NCBI RefSeq assembly: GCF_001864835.1
Contig: NZ_MJGI01000004.1
Coordinates: 148,437 to 212,436 of the forward strand
From: Curtobacterium sp. MCBA15_001
GTDB lineage: Bacteria; Actinomycetota; Actinomycetes; Actinomycetales; Microbacteriaceae
Length of the DNA: 64,000 nucleotides
Reading direction: 5' to 3'
Of the stretch, positions 7,331 to 16,291 are shown in pieces; position 1 is the first letter of the stretch, and every line of letters begins with the position of its first letter. Both the position numbers and the translations under genes were made by a program. The notes below the pieces were generated by a model. It had not been told where the DNA came from and did no database searches. It worked only from the letters and a program-made list of their open reading frames with translations.

Positions 7331-8551
7331 ATGACCACCACCCCGCCCAGCCCCTTCATCGGAGCAGGCAGCCCGCTCGACGCCCGCCAGCAGGCCGTCG
7401 TCGAGCGTGTCTCCGCGGCCGAGCACGCCTCGATCGTCGCGCTCCCGACGGACCACCCGCTGGACCCCAAACGCCGTGCGCGTGACGAGGCCACGTACCC
7501 GGAGCTCGTGGCGCAGCCCGAACGGATCCGCGAGACGCTGGCGGCGAACGACCAGGCACTGACCGAGCTGGCTGCGGTCATCGCCGAGGCGGACGTCGAC
7601 CGGGTCTTCGTCACCGGTGCGGGCGACTCGCTCGCCGTGGCGATCGCGGCACGGCAGCTGCTCGAGACCATGCTCGGGGTGCCGTGCGAGCCGGTGCAGA
7701 GCCTCGACCTGGCGTACTACCTCGCCCCGCTGGTGACCCCGCGCAGCGTCGTCATCGCGCTGTCGAGCTCGGGGGAGACCACGCGCACGGTGGAGGCCGC
7801 GCTGATCGCCCAGCACGCCGGTGCCCTGACGGTCGCCATCACGAACACCGCGGGTTCGACCCTCGACCAGGAGAGCGAGCGCACTCTGCTGCTCCGTGCG
7901 ACGCGGGTGGGGTGGCCGACACAGTCCTCGACGACCGCGCTCGCGCTGCTGCTCGACCTGGGCACCCGCGTCGGCGTCCTGCGGGGCCACCCCGACGCCG
8001 CGGCGTCGGGCACCGAGCTCGCCGGGATACCCGACCGCATGGCCGAGGTGATCGCGGGAGTCGAACCGCAGCTCGCCACCATCGCCGAACGCGAGCACGA
8101 CAGCGGCACGTTCCTGTTCTCGGCCGCCGGCCCGAGCTGGGGCTCCGCGATCATCGGTGCCGCGAAGGTGAAGGAGTGCACGCCCGACCGGGCCGAGGCG
8201 ATCCAGGTCGAGGAGTTCCACCACTACAACTCGCTCAAGACCGGTGAGCCGATCTGGGTCATCGCTCCAGCAGGACCGTCCGTCCCGCGAGCGGTGCACA
8301 CCGCGAGCGAGGCGAAGCGGTTCGGCGGTCGCGTGGTCGTCGTGACCACCGAGGGCGTGGACGACTTCGACGGGGTGGCCGACGAGGTCGTGGTCCTGCC
8401 GACGGTGTCCGAACCGCTGAGCCCGCTGCTCACGGTGCTCCCCGCGCAGCTGACCGGCTACCTGCTCGCGATGGCGCAGTTCCGCGCCGCCGAAGCAGCC
8501 GCAGCCGCAGCCGCAGCCGCAGCCGGCGCAGCCGAGGGGCGGACCCCGTGA
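7331..8551 (+). CDS. Double SIS-domain sugar isomerase/deglycase (FrlB/GlmS-type)
   Basis: A 406-residue protein with two SIS domains, like the isomerase half of GlmS and the Amadori deglycases FrlB and FraB. SIS 1 has FVTGAGDSLAVAIAARQL and the phosphosugar-binding SSSGETTRTVEA. SIS 2 has FSAAGPSWGSAIIGAAKVKE. EEFHHYNSLKTGEP lies where these enzymes carry the catalytic Glu/His. No glutaminase domain precedes it. The next gene encodes a PfkB kinase, the usual partner of such deglycases. The C-terminus is a poly-Ala tract coded by a GCAGCC repeat. Confidence 0.88.
   Translation: MTTTPPSPFIGAGSPLDARQQAVVERVSAAEHASIVALPTDHPLDPKRRARDEATYPELVAQPERIRETLAANDQALTELAAVIAEADVDRVFVTGAGDSLAVAIAARQLLETMLGVPCEPVQSLDLAYYLAPLVTPRSVVIALSSSGETTRTVEAALIAQHAGALTVAITNTAGSTLDQESERTLLLRATRVGWPTQSSTTALALLLDLGTRVGVLRGHPDAAASGTELAGIPDRMAEVIAGVEPQLATIAEREHDSGTFLFSAAGPSWGSAIIGAAKVKECTPDRAEAIQVEEFHHYNSLKTGEPIWVIAPAGPSVPRAVHTASEAKRFGGRVVVVTTEGVDDFDGVADEVVVLPTVSEPLSPLLTVLPAQLTGYLLAMAQFRAAEAAAAAAAAAAGAAEGRTP
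8495..8524 (+). repeat. GCAGCC hexamer x5 (poly-Ala tail)
   Basis: Five exact copies of GCAGCC encode an alanine run at the C-terminus of the SIS protein. Such repeats are prone to slippage, so copy number may vary between strains. Confidence 0.85.
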
Positions 8552-9489
8552 CCGACGCGTCGCTGCTCTGCATCGGGAACCTGACCATCGACGACCTGGT
8601 CGTCGACGGCACCACGACGACCGCACTCGGCGGCGACGCCCTGTTCGCCGCGCTCGCGGCGCGCCGCGTCCTGGCGGACGTCCGCATGCTGGCACCGGTG
8701 GGGACGGACCTGCCGGCACCGCTCCTCCAGGCCGTCGCCGGGACCGGCATCCGGATCGAGGCGGCCCGTCCCCGCGACGGTGCCACCGTCCGGAACCGCG
8801 TCACCTACGCCGCCGACGGATCGCGCACGTGGGACCTGCTGTCCGGTGAGGACGCCTTCGACGCGATGTCGGTGTTCCCGGAGGACGTCGTACCCGAGGC
8901 GCTCGACGTCGACGGCGTGCTCGTGTCGGCGATGAGCCTGCGGTCACAGCTCGCCCTGGGCCCGTGGCTGCGCGAGCAGACCGCGCGCACCGCGCGACCC
9001 ACACACACCGAGCGCCCCCGCGACGCCGACCACACGCTCGTGTACCTCGACCTGCAGGAGGACTACGTGCTCGGCAACGAGCGCGGCCTGCTCGACCTGC
9101 TGCGCACGTGCGACGTGTTCCTGCCGAGCGAGGTCGAGGCGGTGGCGCTCGCCGGGACGACCGACCTGGAGCTCGCCGCCGCGCGCTTCCGCGACGCGGG
9201 GCCCGACGTGGTCGTCGTCAAGACCGCCGAGCGCGGCTGCGTCGTCGCGACCTCGCGCGGGACGGTCACCGTCCCGACCGTCGCCGTCGATCCGGTCGAC
9301 TCGACCGGCGCGGGGGACGCGTTCTGCGGTGCCTTCGCGGCAGCGCACGTCGCCGGGGCCGACCCGGAGGACGCCGCCCGGCACGGTGCGGAGGCGGCTC
9401 GCGTGGCGATCGGCGGCCACGGCGTGGCCGCGTTGCTCGCCGAACACGGCATCGCGGCGTCGCTCGCCGAGGCAGGGGGGCACCGGTGA
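8548..9489 (+). CDS. PfkB-family carbohydrate kinase
   Basis: A 313-residue ribokinase-fold kinase. The N-terminus has the IGNLTIDDLV strand and a substrate-lid GGDALFAALAARRV. The C-terminal signature DSTGAGDAFCGAFAAAHVAG (near residues 252-271) supplies the anion hole and catalytic Asp. It overlaps the SIS gene in GTGA. In fructosyl-amine pathways (FrlD with FrlB, FraD with FraB) a PfkB kinase phosphorylates the Amadori compound before a SIS deglycase splits it. The same order of action is proposed here, with the substrate unknown. Confidence 0.9.
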   Translation: MTDASLLCIGNLTIDDLVVDGTTTTALGGDALFAALAARRVLADVRMLAPVGTDLPAPLLQAVAGTGIRIEAARPRDGATVRNRVTYAADGSRTWDLLSGEDAFDAMSVFPEDVVPEALDVDGVLVSAMSLRSQLALGPWLREQTARTARPTHTERPRDADHTLVYLDLQEDYVLGNERGLLDLLRTCDVFLPSEVEAVALAGTTDLELAAARFRDAGPDVVVVKTAERGCVVATSRGTVTVPTVAVDPVDSTGAGDAFCGAFAAAHVAGADPEDAARHGAEAARVAIGGHGVAALLAEHGIAASLAEAGGHR

Positions 9490-10208
9490 GCCACGTGCGG
9501 GTCCTCAACCCGAACACCAGCGAGCCGATGACCGCCGCCGTGCTCGCGGCGGCCCGTGCGGTCGCCCGTCCGGGCACCGTGGTGACGGCGAGCCACTCGA
9601 CCGGAGCACCCGCGACGGTCGAGACGCACGTCGACGAGGTCTTCGGTGCCGCAGGGGTCCTCACCCAGGTCGAGCAGGGCGAGCGCGACGGCGTCGACGG
9701 GTACGTCATCGCCTGCTTCGGCGACACCGGGCTGCCCGCGGCACGGGAACGCGCCACCGGCCCCGTGGTCGGCATGACCGAGGCGGCGCTGCAGGCCGCG
9801 GCGCTGCTGGCGCACCGGTTCACGGTGATCACGATGCCCCCGCGCACCCGCGCGATGACCGACCGCGTGGTCGCGACGCTGGGGCTGACGCACCGCTGCA
9901 CGGTGCGCGCCGTCGACGTGTCGGTGGCGGCGATCGAGACCGGCGCCGGTCCGGCGTTCGACGCGTTCGTCCTGGAGGCCCGGGCTGCGCTGGCAGCGGA
10001 CGCTGCGGAGGCCGTGGTGCTCGGGTGCGCGGGCCTCACCGAACTCGTCGGGTCACTGACCGACGCCCTCGGCGTGCCCGTCGTCGACGGGGTCGCCGCG
10101 GCGACGACCGCGGTCGAGGGGCTGCTCGCGCAGGGCTTGACGACGTCACGGGCATCCACCTGGGCCGCCCCCGACGCTTCCCCGACGACGAGCGAGGTGT
10201 GGCGATGA
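9486..10208 (+). CDS. Asp/Glu/hydantoin racemase family protein
   Basis: A 240-residue cofactor-independent racemase of the HyuE/Asp-Glu racemase superfamily. The N-terminal LNPNTSEPMT is typical of hydantoin and allantoin racemases. The two catalytic cysteines are visible in ACFGDTG (about residue 78) and LGCAGLTEL (about 180). It starts with GTG overlapping the kinase stop. A racemase next to two cyclic-amide type hydrolases suggests that a chiral hydantoin, ureide or amino acid moiety is processed. Confidence 0.88.
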   Translation: MSHVRVLNPNTSEPMTAAVLAAARAVARPGTVVTASHSTGAPATVETHVDEVFGAAGVLTQVEQGERDGVDGYVIACFGDTGLPAARERATGPVVGMTEAALQAAALLAHRFTVITMPPRTRAMTDRVVATLGLTHRCTVRAVDVSVAAIETGAGPAFDAFVLEARAALAADAAEAVVLGCAGLTELVGSLTDALGVPVVDGVAAATTAVEGLLAQGLTTSRASTWAAPDASPTTSEVWR

Positions 10209-11725
10209 GCGTGCTGCTGACCGACGTGCTCGTGTGGGCACCCGCCGAACGTTCCGGCATGACCGGACCCACCGACGTGCTCGTCGACGGTGACGTCGTC
10301 GCGGCGATCGGTCCGGGCGCTCGTGTCGCGGCTCCGGTGGACGTCCGGGTCGTCGACGGTGCCGGACACCACGTCGTCGTGCCCGGGCTGGTGAACGCGC
10401 ACTTCCACTCGCCCGCGAACCACCTGAAGGGCGCGTTCCGCAGCCGACCGCTCGAGACGTTCATGCTCTACGAGTCGCCGGCGGACCCTGCGCTCGCTCC
10501 GACGCCGCGCGAGGCCTACCTCCGCACGATGCTCGGCGCCCTCGAGATGCTGCGGACCGGGACGACGAGCGTGCAGGACGACGCCTTCCTGATGCCGACG
10601 CCCGATCCGGCGGTCATCGACGCGGTGATGCAGGCGTACGCCGACAGCGGCATCCGCGCGACCGTCGCCCTGGACCAGCCGGAGCTGCCCGACGGGGACA
10701 AGCTCCCGTTCCTGGACGGTGCCGACGGCAACTTCGCCGCGGCGCTGCGCGCACCGGCCCCCGCCGCCGCGCCGGAGCTGCTCGCCGCGTACGACCACCT
10801 GGTCCGCACCTGGCACGGGGCCGCCGGAGGACGACTCTCGGCAGCGGTGTCGATCTCGGCTCCGCAGCGGGTGAGCCCGGAGTACTGGGGAGCGCTGGAC
10901 GACCTGAGCCGCGCGCACGACCTGCCCGTGTTCGCGCACATGCTCGAGACCAGGACACAGCGGGCACTGTCCGTCCCCGGCACCGGGCAGGACCGGTTCG
11001 CCGGCCGGAGCCTGGTGCGGTACACGGCGGACCTCGGCCTGCTCAACGACCGCGTCAACGTCATCCACGCGGTGTGGGTCGACGACGACGACCTCGACCT
11101 GATCGCCGAGGCCGGTGCGGTCGTCGCGCACAACCCGGTGAGCAACCTGCGACTGGGCAGCGGGGTGATGCCGTTCCGGGCGATGCGCGACCGCGGGATC
11201 ACGATCGCCCTCGGCGTGGACGAGGCGATCTGCGACGACACCGTGAACACGTGGGGCGTCGTCAAGCAGACCGGCCTCGTGCACAACGTCTCCGGACGGG
11301 ACGCGGACGACTGGCCGGCCCCGGCCGAGGTCCTCGACGCGCTCTGGGAGGGCGGTGCCGCGGCGATGCGGCGGACCGGCCGGATCGGTCGCGTCGCGGT
11401 CGGAACCCAGGCCGACCTGGTGCTCCTCGACCTGCACGCCCCCGCCTTCACGCCCTTCAACGACCTGCGCGGTCAGCTCGTCTACTGCGAGAACGGCGGC
11501 AGCGTCCGGATGACGATCGTCGCCGGCCGCGTGGTCGCCGAGGGCGGCCGGGTCGTCTCGGTCGACGAGACCGCACTCCTCGCCGAGGCCCGCGAGCTGC
11601 ACGCCGCTCGCCGCCCGGCACTCGAACGGACGTGGGCCTCGGTCGACGCGGTGCTGCCGGCGTACGACGCCGTCGTCCGCCGTGCCGCCCGGACCGACGT
11701 CGGCATGAACAGGTGGACCGCATGA
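10205..11725 (+). CDS. Amidohydrolase (ATZ/TRZ, deaminase-type)
   Basis: A 506-residue metal-dependent hydrolase of the amidohydrolase superfamily, in the chlorohydrolase/S-adenosylhomocysteine deaminase branch. Metal ligands appear as the HFH of NAHFHSPANHLKGAF (about residues 65-79), later histidines in FAHMLE and VIHAVWVDDDD, and the Asp of LGVDEAICDD. An N-terminal and C-terminal beta sandwich (VPGLVNAHFH, then GTQADLVLLDL) frames the barrel. It overlaps the racemase in ATGA. The substrate is unknown. Confidence 0.88.
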   Translation: MSVLLTDVLVWAPAERSGMTGPTDVLVDGDVVAAIGPGARVAAPVDVRVVDGAGHHVVVPGLVNAHFHSPANHLKGAFRSRPLETFMLYESPADPALAPTPREAYLRTMLGALEMLRTGTTSVQDDAFLMPTPDPAVIDAVMQAYADSGIRATVALDQPELPDGDKLPFLDGADGNFAAALRAPAPAAAPELLAAYDHLVRTWHGAAGGRLSAAVSISAPQRVSPEYWGALDDLSRAHDLPVFAHMLETRTQRALSVPGTGQDRFAGRSLVRYTADLGLLNDRVNVIHAVWVDDDDLDLIAEAGAVVAHNPVSNLRLGSGVMPFRAMRDRGITIALGVDEAICDDTVNTWGVVKQTGLVHNVSGRDADDWPAPAEVLDALWEGGAAAMRRTGRIGRVAVGTQADLVLLDLHAPAFTPFNDLRGQLVYCENGGSVRMTIVAGRVVAEGGRVVSVDETALLAEARELHAARRPALERTWASVDAVLPAYDAVVRRAARTDVGMNRWTA

Positions 11726-12663
11726 CGCACGACAGCACGCTCCCCGAGACGGTCGCGGCCGTCGAGGCGGTCGCCCCCGGGCACGGGTTCTGGCCCTACA
11801 GCCCGATCACGGCCACGGCCGGACCGGCCACGGCCGGACCAGCCTGGCCGGACGGGCGTCGCCTGGCGGTCTACGTCGCCGTCGGGCTGGAGGAGTACCG
11901 GTTCGGCGTCGGCCGCACCGAGGACGTCGTCCCCGACGTCCCGGTGCCGGACCTGGTGAACACCTCGTGGCGCGACTACGGCAACCGCGTGGGTGCCTTC
12001 CGCCTGCTCGAGCGGCTCGACCGTGCCGGGATCCCGCCGACCGTGCTGCTGAACACGGCGGTGTACGACACCGCGCCGGAGCTCGTCGCCACCGCGCGGC
12101 GCCTCGGTGCCGAGTTCGTCGGGCACGGCGTCTCGAACTCCGACTCGCTCGCCGGCCGCTCCGCCCACGACGAGGCCGGGTACCTGGCCGCGGTCGCCGC
12201 GCGGATCACCGCCGAGGAGGGCACCGCCCCCGGTGGCTGGTCGAGCCCCTGGCTGACACAGACGCCGTCCACGCTCGACAACCTGGTGGACGCCGGGTAC
12301 CGCTACGTCCTGGACCTGCGCCTCGACGACCGGCCGGTGACCCTCACCACGCGGTCCGGAGCGATCACCGCGCTGCCCTACGCCCTCGAGGTCAACGACA
12401 GCACGACGATCATCGGTCGCGGGGCGTCCGCGCGGGAGTTCGCCGACATGATCGTCGACGAGTTCGACGAGCTGCTCGAACGCTCCGAGGAGCAGCCGCT
12501 CGTGATGAGCGTCGTCGTGCACTCCTTCATCTCCGGCGCACCCTTCCGCCTGCGGGCGCTGGACCGCGCGCTGCGGCACATGACCGAGCAGCGCGACCGC
12601 GTGTGGTTCACCCAGCCGCGGGCGATCGCCGCGCACCTCGCCACCGAGGGCGGCGCAGCGTGA
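11722..12663 (+). CDS. PuuE-like polysaccharide deacetylase family protein
   Basis: A 313-residue NodB-fold protein of the PuuE subgroup, which includes metal-independent allantoinase, rather than a typical chitin deacetylase. The usual TFDDG motif is replaced by VAVGLEEYRFG. The segments DYGNRVGAFRLLERLDRAG, FVGHGVSNSD and VHSFISGAPFRLRALDRAL follow the PuuE layout. It contains a duplicated ATAGP peptide near residue 35, from a 15-bp DNA repeat. With the racemase two genes upstream, it suggests hydrolysis of a ring amide. Confidence 0.83.
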   Translation: MTHDSTLPETVAAVEAVAPGHGFWPYSPITATAGPATAGPAWPDGRRLAVYVAVGLEEYRFGVGRTEDVVPDVPVPDLVNTSWRDYGNRVGAFRLLERLDRAGIPPTVLLNTAVYDTAPELVATARRLGAEFVGHGVSNSDSLAGRSAHDEAGYLAAVAARITAEEGTAPGGWSSPWLTQTPSTLDNLVDAGYRYVLDLRLDDRPVTLTTRSGAITALPYALEVNDSTTIIGRGASAREFADMIVDEFDELLERSEEQPLVMSVVVHSFISGAPFRLRALDRALRHMTEQRDRVWFTQPRAIAAHLATEGGAA

Positions 12664-14423
12664 CCGCCGTGGCGAGCGTGCGGGACCTGCGGCTCTCGCT
12701 CGAGCGTGACGGGGCACGGTCCGAGGTGCTGCGCGGGATCGACCTCGACATCGAGGCCGGCGAGATCGTCGGCCTCGTGGGGGAGTCCGGCTCGGGCAAG
12801 AGCATGCTGGCGATGAGCCTGCTCGGGCTCCTTCCCGAGACCGCCCGCCCACAGGTCTCCGGCACCGTCGAGGTCACCGGCACCGACATGGCGCACGGTC
12901 CCGAGGCGGCGCGGCGACAGACCCGGCGCACCGCACTGGGCGCCGTGTTCCAGGACCCGATGACCTCGCTCAACCCGACCATGCGGGTCGGCCGACAGAT
13001 CACGGAGACCGGACAGGACCGCGCCGGCGCGATCGCCCTGCTCGACGCGATGGGCGTGCCGGACCCGGCGATGCGCTTCAGCGTCTACCCGCACGAGCTC
13101 TCCGGCGGACTGCGGCAGCGGGTGATGGCGGCGATCGCCGTCGCCGGTCGTCCCGCCCTGGTGGTGGCGGACGAGCCCACCACGGCGCTCGACGTCACCG
13201 TGCAGGCGCAGCTGCTCGACCTGCTCCGCGAACTCCGCGACGTGCACGGCTGCAGCGTGCTGCTCATCACCCACGACCTGGGTGTCGCGTCGCAGATCGC
13301 CGACCGGATCGCCGTGATGTACGCCGGACGACTGGCCGAGGTCGGGCCGGCGCACGCGGTACTCACCGCTCCGGCGCACCCGTACACGGTGGGACTGATG
13401 CGGTCCCGTCTGTCGCTGTCCCTCGACCGCGACGCTCAGCTGCCGACCCTGCCCGCGGACACGCTCGACGCTGCAGAGCGGACGGTCGGGTGCCCGTACC
13501 GCGCCCGGTGCCCGCTCGCGTTCGACCGCTGCGCGACCGAGATGCCGACGCTGGCCGACTCGCAGCCCGCGCCAGACCACGGCGCCGCGTGCCTGGTGCC
13601 GTCCGACACCGTCCGCGCCCACGCCACCGCGACCACCGGACCCGTCGAGCGCGTCGCCGACGTCGTGCTCGAGCACCGCGCCGCCGCGGCCGCGGTCGTG
13701 GTCAGCGGGCTCGTCTGCTCGTACACCACCGGGCACGGACGTCGTCGCCGGACCCTGCACGCCGTGCAGGGGATCGACCTGACGGTCGGCGCGGGCGAGG
13801 CGCTCGCGATCGTCGGTGAGAGCGGCTCCGGCAAGTCCACGCTGCTCCGCGCCGTCGCCGGACTCGTCCCCGCAGCGGCGGGGTCGATCACGCTCGCGGA
13901 CGGCGGCGCCCAGATGGTGTTCCAGGACGCCGGGTCCTCGCTCACCCCGTGGATGCGCGTCGGCGAGGTCCTCGGCGAACGACTCGCGCACCAGCGGCTC
14001 GGCCGCAGCGAGACCGAGCGGCGCGTGGCCGCGGCGCTCGACGGCATCGGCCTGCCGTCGTCGGTCGCCCGACTGCGCCCCGCCGACCTGTCCGGCGGCC
14101 AGCGACAGCGGGTCGCGCTGGCCCGCGCGACCATCGTGCGCCCGGCCGTCCTGCTCTGCGACGAACCGACGAGCGCACTCGACGCGTCCCTCGCCGCGAT
14201 GACCCTGAACCTGATCCGAGACATGCGGCGGGAGCTCGACATGACCGTGCTGTTCGTCACGCACGACCTGGCGGTCGCGCGGCTGATGGGCGACCGGATC
14301 GCCGTGGTCCACGACGGTCGGATCGTCGAGATCGGCGACGCCGATGCCGTCGTCCGCGACCCGCAGGAGCCGTACACGCGCACGCTGGTCGCGTCGGTGC
14401 CCGAGATCGTGGTGGCACGGTGA
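12660..14423 (+). CDS. Fused DppD-DppF type ABC transporter ATPase
   Basis: A 587-residue protein with two complete ATPase domains of the peptide/nickel importer type. Domain 1 has GESGSGKS (residues 41-48), LSGGLRQRV and VVADEPTTALD. It is followed by the OppD/DppD C-terminal cysteine motif CPYRARCPLAFDRC. Domain 2 has GESGSGKST (about 386), LSGGQRQRV and LLCDEPTSALD. The two ATPases are normally separate proteins; here they form one chain. It overlaps both neighbours in GTGA and powers the two permeases that follow. Confidence 0.94.
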   Translation: MTAVASVRDLRLSLERDGARSEVLRGIDLDIEAGEIVGLVGESGSGKSMLAMSLLGLLPETARPQVSGTVEVTGTDMAHGPEAARRQTRRTALGAVFQDPMTSLNPTMRVGRQITETGQDRAGAIALLDAMGVPDPAMRFSVYPHELSGGLRQRVMAAIAVAGRPALVVADEPTTALDVTVQAQLLDLLRELRDVHGCSVLLITHDLGVASQIADRIAVMYAGRLAEVGPAHAVLTAPAHPYTVGLMRSRLSLSLDRDAQLPTLPADTLDAAERTVGCPYRARCPLAFDRCATEMPTLADSQPAPDHGAACLVPSDTVRAHATATTGPVERVADVVLEHRAAAAAVVVSGLVCSYTTGHGRRRRTLHAVQGIDLTVGAGEALAIVGESGSGKSTLLRAVAGLVPAAAGSITLADGGAQMVFQDAGSSLTPWMRVGEVLGERLAHQRLGRSETERRVAAALDGIGLPSSVARLRPADLSGGQRQRVALARATIVRPAVLLCDEPTSALDASLAAMTLNLIRDMRRELDMTVLFVTHDLAVARLMGDRIAVVHDGRIVEIGDADAVVRDPQEPYTRTLVASVPEIVVAR

Positions 14424-15277
14424 GCGCCGTCGCCGTCACGCGGCGGTTCTCCCCGGCGGCGCTGACCGGTGGCGTGCACGCTGGCCGTCGGACCGCGTGG
14501 GTGCTCGTCGGCCTGCTCGGGGTCCTCACCCTCGTCGCACTGCTCGCGCACGTGCTGGCCCCGGCCGACCCGATCCAGCCCGTCGGCGGGATCCAGCTGC
14601 CGATCGGCACCCCGGGACACCTGCTCGGGACCGACTCCATCGGCCGCGACGTGCTGTCCCGCACGCTCTACGGTCTGCGGACGTCGTGGTTCTCGGCGCT
14701 CGCCGTCGTCGCCGTCGGACTGCTGGTCGGCGGTGTCGTCGGCGTCACGGCCGGCGTCGCCGGCGGATGGGTCGACACCGTGCTCATGCGGGTCACCGAC
14801 CTGTTCCTCGCACTGCCGTCGACCCTGGTGGCGATCGCGATCGTCGCCGCGCTCGGACCGGGACTGACGAACACCCTCGTCGGCATCTCGATCGTGTGGT
14901 GGCCGTACTACGCGCGGATCATCCGCTCCGAGATCCGCTCGATCGTGGCGCGTCCGCACGTCGAGGCCGCACGGGTCGCCGGCGCCGGCCGCGCTCGACT
15001 CGTCCTGCGGCACGTCGTGCCCGGGGCCGTCCCCACCGCGATCGTCACCGCGAGCCTGGACATCGGCAACGTCGTCCTGCTGCTCGCCGGGCTGTCGTTC
15101 CTGGGGCTCGGGCAGCCGTCGCCGGCGCCGGAGCTGGGTGCGGACACCGCCGCGAACACGCAGCTGCTCCTCAGCGCCTGGTGGGTGCCCGTCGTCCCCG
15201 GTGTCGCCGTCCTCGTCCTCAGCCTCGTCGCGAACCTCGCCGGCGACGGCATCCGAACCCTCGTCACCAGGAGGTGA
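14420..15277 (+). CDS. DppC-type ABC transporter permease
   Basis: A 285-residue integral membrane permease of the dipeptide/oligopeptide importer family. It has about six membrane segments. The DppC pattern includes HLLGTDSIGRDVLSRTLYG in the N-terminal half and the EAA loop EAARVAGAGRARLVLRHVVP. The following helices contain SFLGLGQPSPAPELG, typical of DppC. GTG at 14420 overlaps the ATPase stop. The gene order ATPase, DppC, DppB, binding protein is the reverse of the common dpp order. Confidence 0.94.
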   Translation: MSAVAVTRRFSPAALTGGVHAGRRTAWVLVGLLGVLTLVALLAHVLAPADPIQPVGGIQLPIGTPGHLLGTDSIGRDVLSRTLYGLRTSWFSALAVVAVGLLVGGVVGVTAGVAGGWVDTVLMRVTDLFLALPSTLVAIAIVAALGPGLTNTLVGISIVWWPYYARIIRSEIRSIVARPHVEAARVAGAGRARLVLRHVVPGAVPTAIVTASLDIGNVVLLLAGLSFLGLGQPSPAPELGADTAANTQLLLSAWWVPVVPGVAVLVLSLVANLAGDGIRTLVTRR

Positions 15278-15282
15278 CCGGC

Positions 15283-16209
15283 ATGACCAGGTTCCTGCTC
15301 CGACGTCTCGGCTCGCTCGTCGCGGTGCTGCTCGTCCTGAGCGCCGTGGTGTTCGTGCTGCAGCAGGTCTCCCCGGGCGACCCCGCCCGTGCGTCCCTCG
15401 GTGCGAACGCCTCGCGGCAGGCCGTCGCCGCCGAACGCCAGCGCCTGGGACTCGACGACCCGCTGCCCGTGCAGTTCCTCCGCTTCGTCGGCAACGCGCT
15501 GCACGGGGACTTCGGCACGTCCTTCCGGACCCACCGCGCGGTGGCGACGGACCTGGCGTCGGCGCTGCCGGCCACGGTCGAGCTCGTGCTGGCCGCGTTC
15601 GTCATCGCCCTGGTCCTGGCGACCCTGTTCGCCGCCTCCGCCGCGCTGTCGTGGCCCTTCGCCGGCGTGTACCGGGGCGTGCTGCTGCTCGGTGCGACGG
15701 CCCCACCGTTCCTGCTCGCCCTGGGCGGGATCATCCTGTTCTACGCCCAGCTCGGGTGGCTGCCCGCGTCCGGTCGCGGGGACGGCGGCCCGGGCGCGGA
15801 GATCGCGCACCTGGTGCTGCCGGCGACGGTCCTGGCGATCGCCCCGGCCCTGGCGATCGGACGCATCCTGCGCGCCGGACTCGAGACGACACTGGCCGCC
15901 GACCACATCCGGACCGCCCGGTCGAAGGGGATCGGCGAGGCCGGCATCCTGGCGCACCACGTCGTCCGGAACGCGATCGGACCGGCCCTGTCGATGGCCG
16001 GACTACAGCTCGGTTTCATGTTCGCCGGCGACGTCGTCGTCGAACAGGTCTTCAGCTGGCCGGGGATGGGCAACTACCTGGCGAACAGCATCCCCACGTC
16101 GGACTTCCCGGCGATCGCGGCCGTCACGCTCGTGCTCGGCGCCGTGTACGTCGTCGTTAACACCGTGGCCGACGTGCTGCAGACCGCCGCCGACCCGCGT
16201 CTCGCCTGA
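15283..16209 (+). CDS. DppB-type ABC transporter permease
   Basis: A 308-residue permease with an N-terminal helix (FLLRRLGSLVAVLLVLSAVV) followed by the DppB-type periplasmic segment QQVSPGDPARASLG, then LGLDDPLPVQFLRF. The EAA loop is RTARSKGIGEAGILAHHVVR. The C-terminus carries VVVEQVFSWPGMGNYL, a strong DppB signature. Unlike its neighbours it does not overlap the previous gene; a full Shine-Dalgarno AGGAGGT precedes the ATG by about 8 nt. Confidence 0.94.
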   Translation: MTRFLLRRLGSLVAVLLVLSAVVFVLQQVSPGDPARASLGANASRQAVAAERQRLGLDDPLPVQFLRFVGNALHGDFGTSFRTHRAVATDLASALPATVELVLAAFVIALVLATLFAASAALSWPFAGVYRGVLLLGATAPPFLLALGGIILFYAQLGWLPASGRGDGGPGAEIAHLVLPATVLAIAPALAIGRILRAGLETTLAADHIRTARSKGIGEAGILAHHVVRNAIGPALSMAGLQLGFMFAGDVVVEQVFSWPGMGNYLANSIPTSDFPAIAAVTLVLGAVYVVVNTVADVLQTAADPRLA

Positions 16210-16229
16210 GACGCGCACCGCCCCACCAC

Positions 16230-16259
16230 CTCCCCGCTCCACCCCTCCCCGCTCCACCC
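16230..16259 (+). repeat. 15-bp pyrimidine-rich tandem duplication
   Basis: CTCCCCGCTCCACCC occurs twice in tandem between the permease and binding-protein genes, in an 82-nt spacer that is almost purine-free until the Shine-Dalgarno GGAG at about 16283. Confidence 0.7.
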
Positions 16260-16291
16260 CACCTCGGCACCACCCAACCGAAGGAGACCCC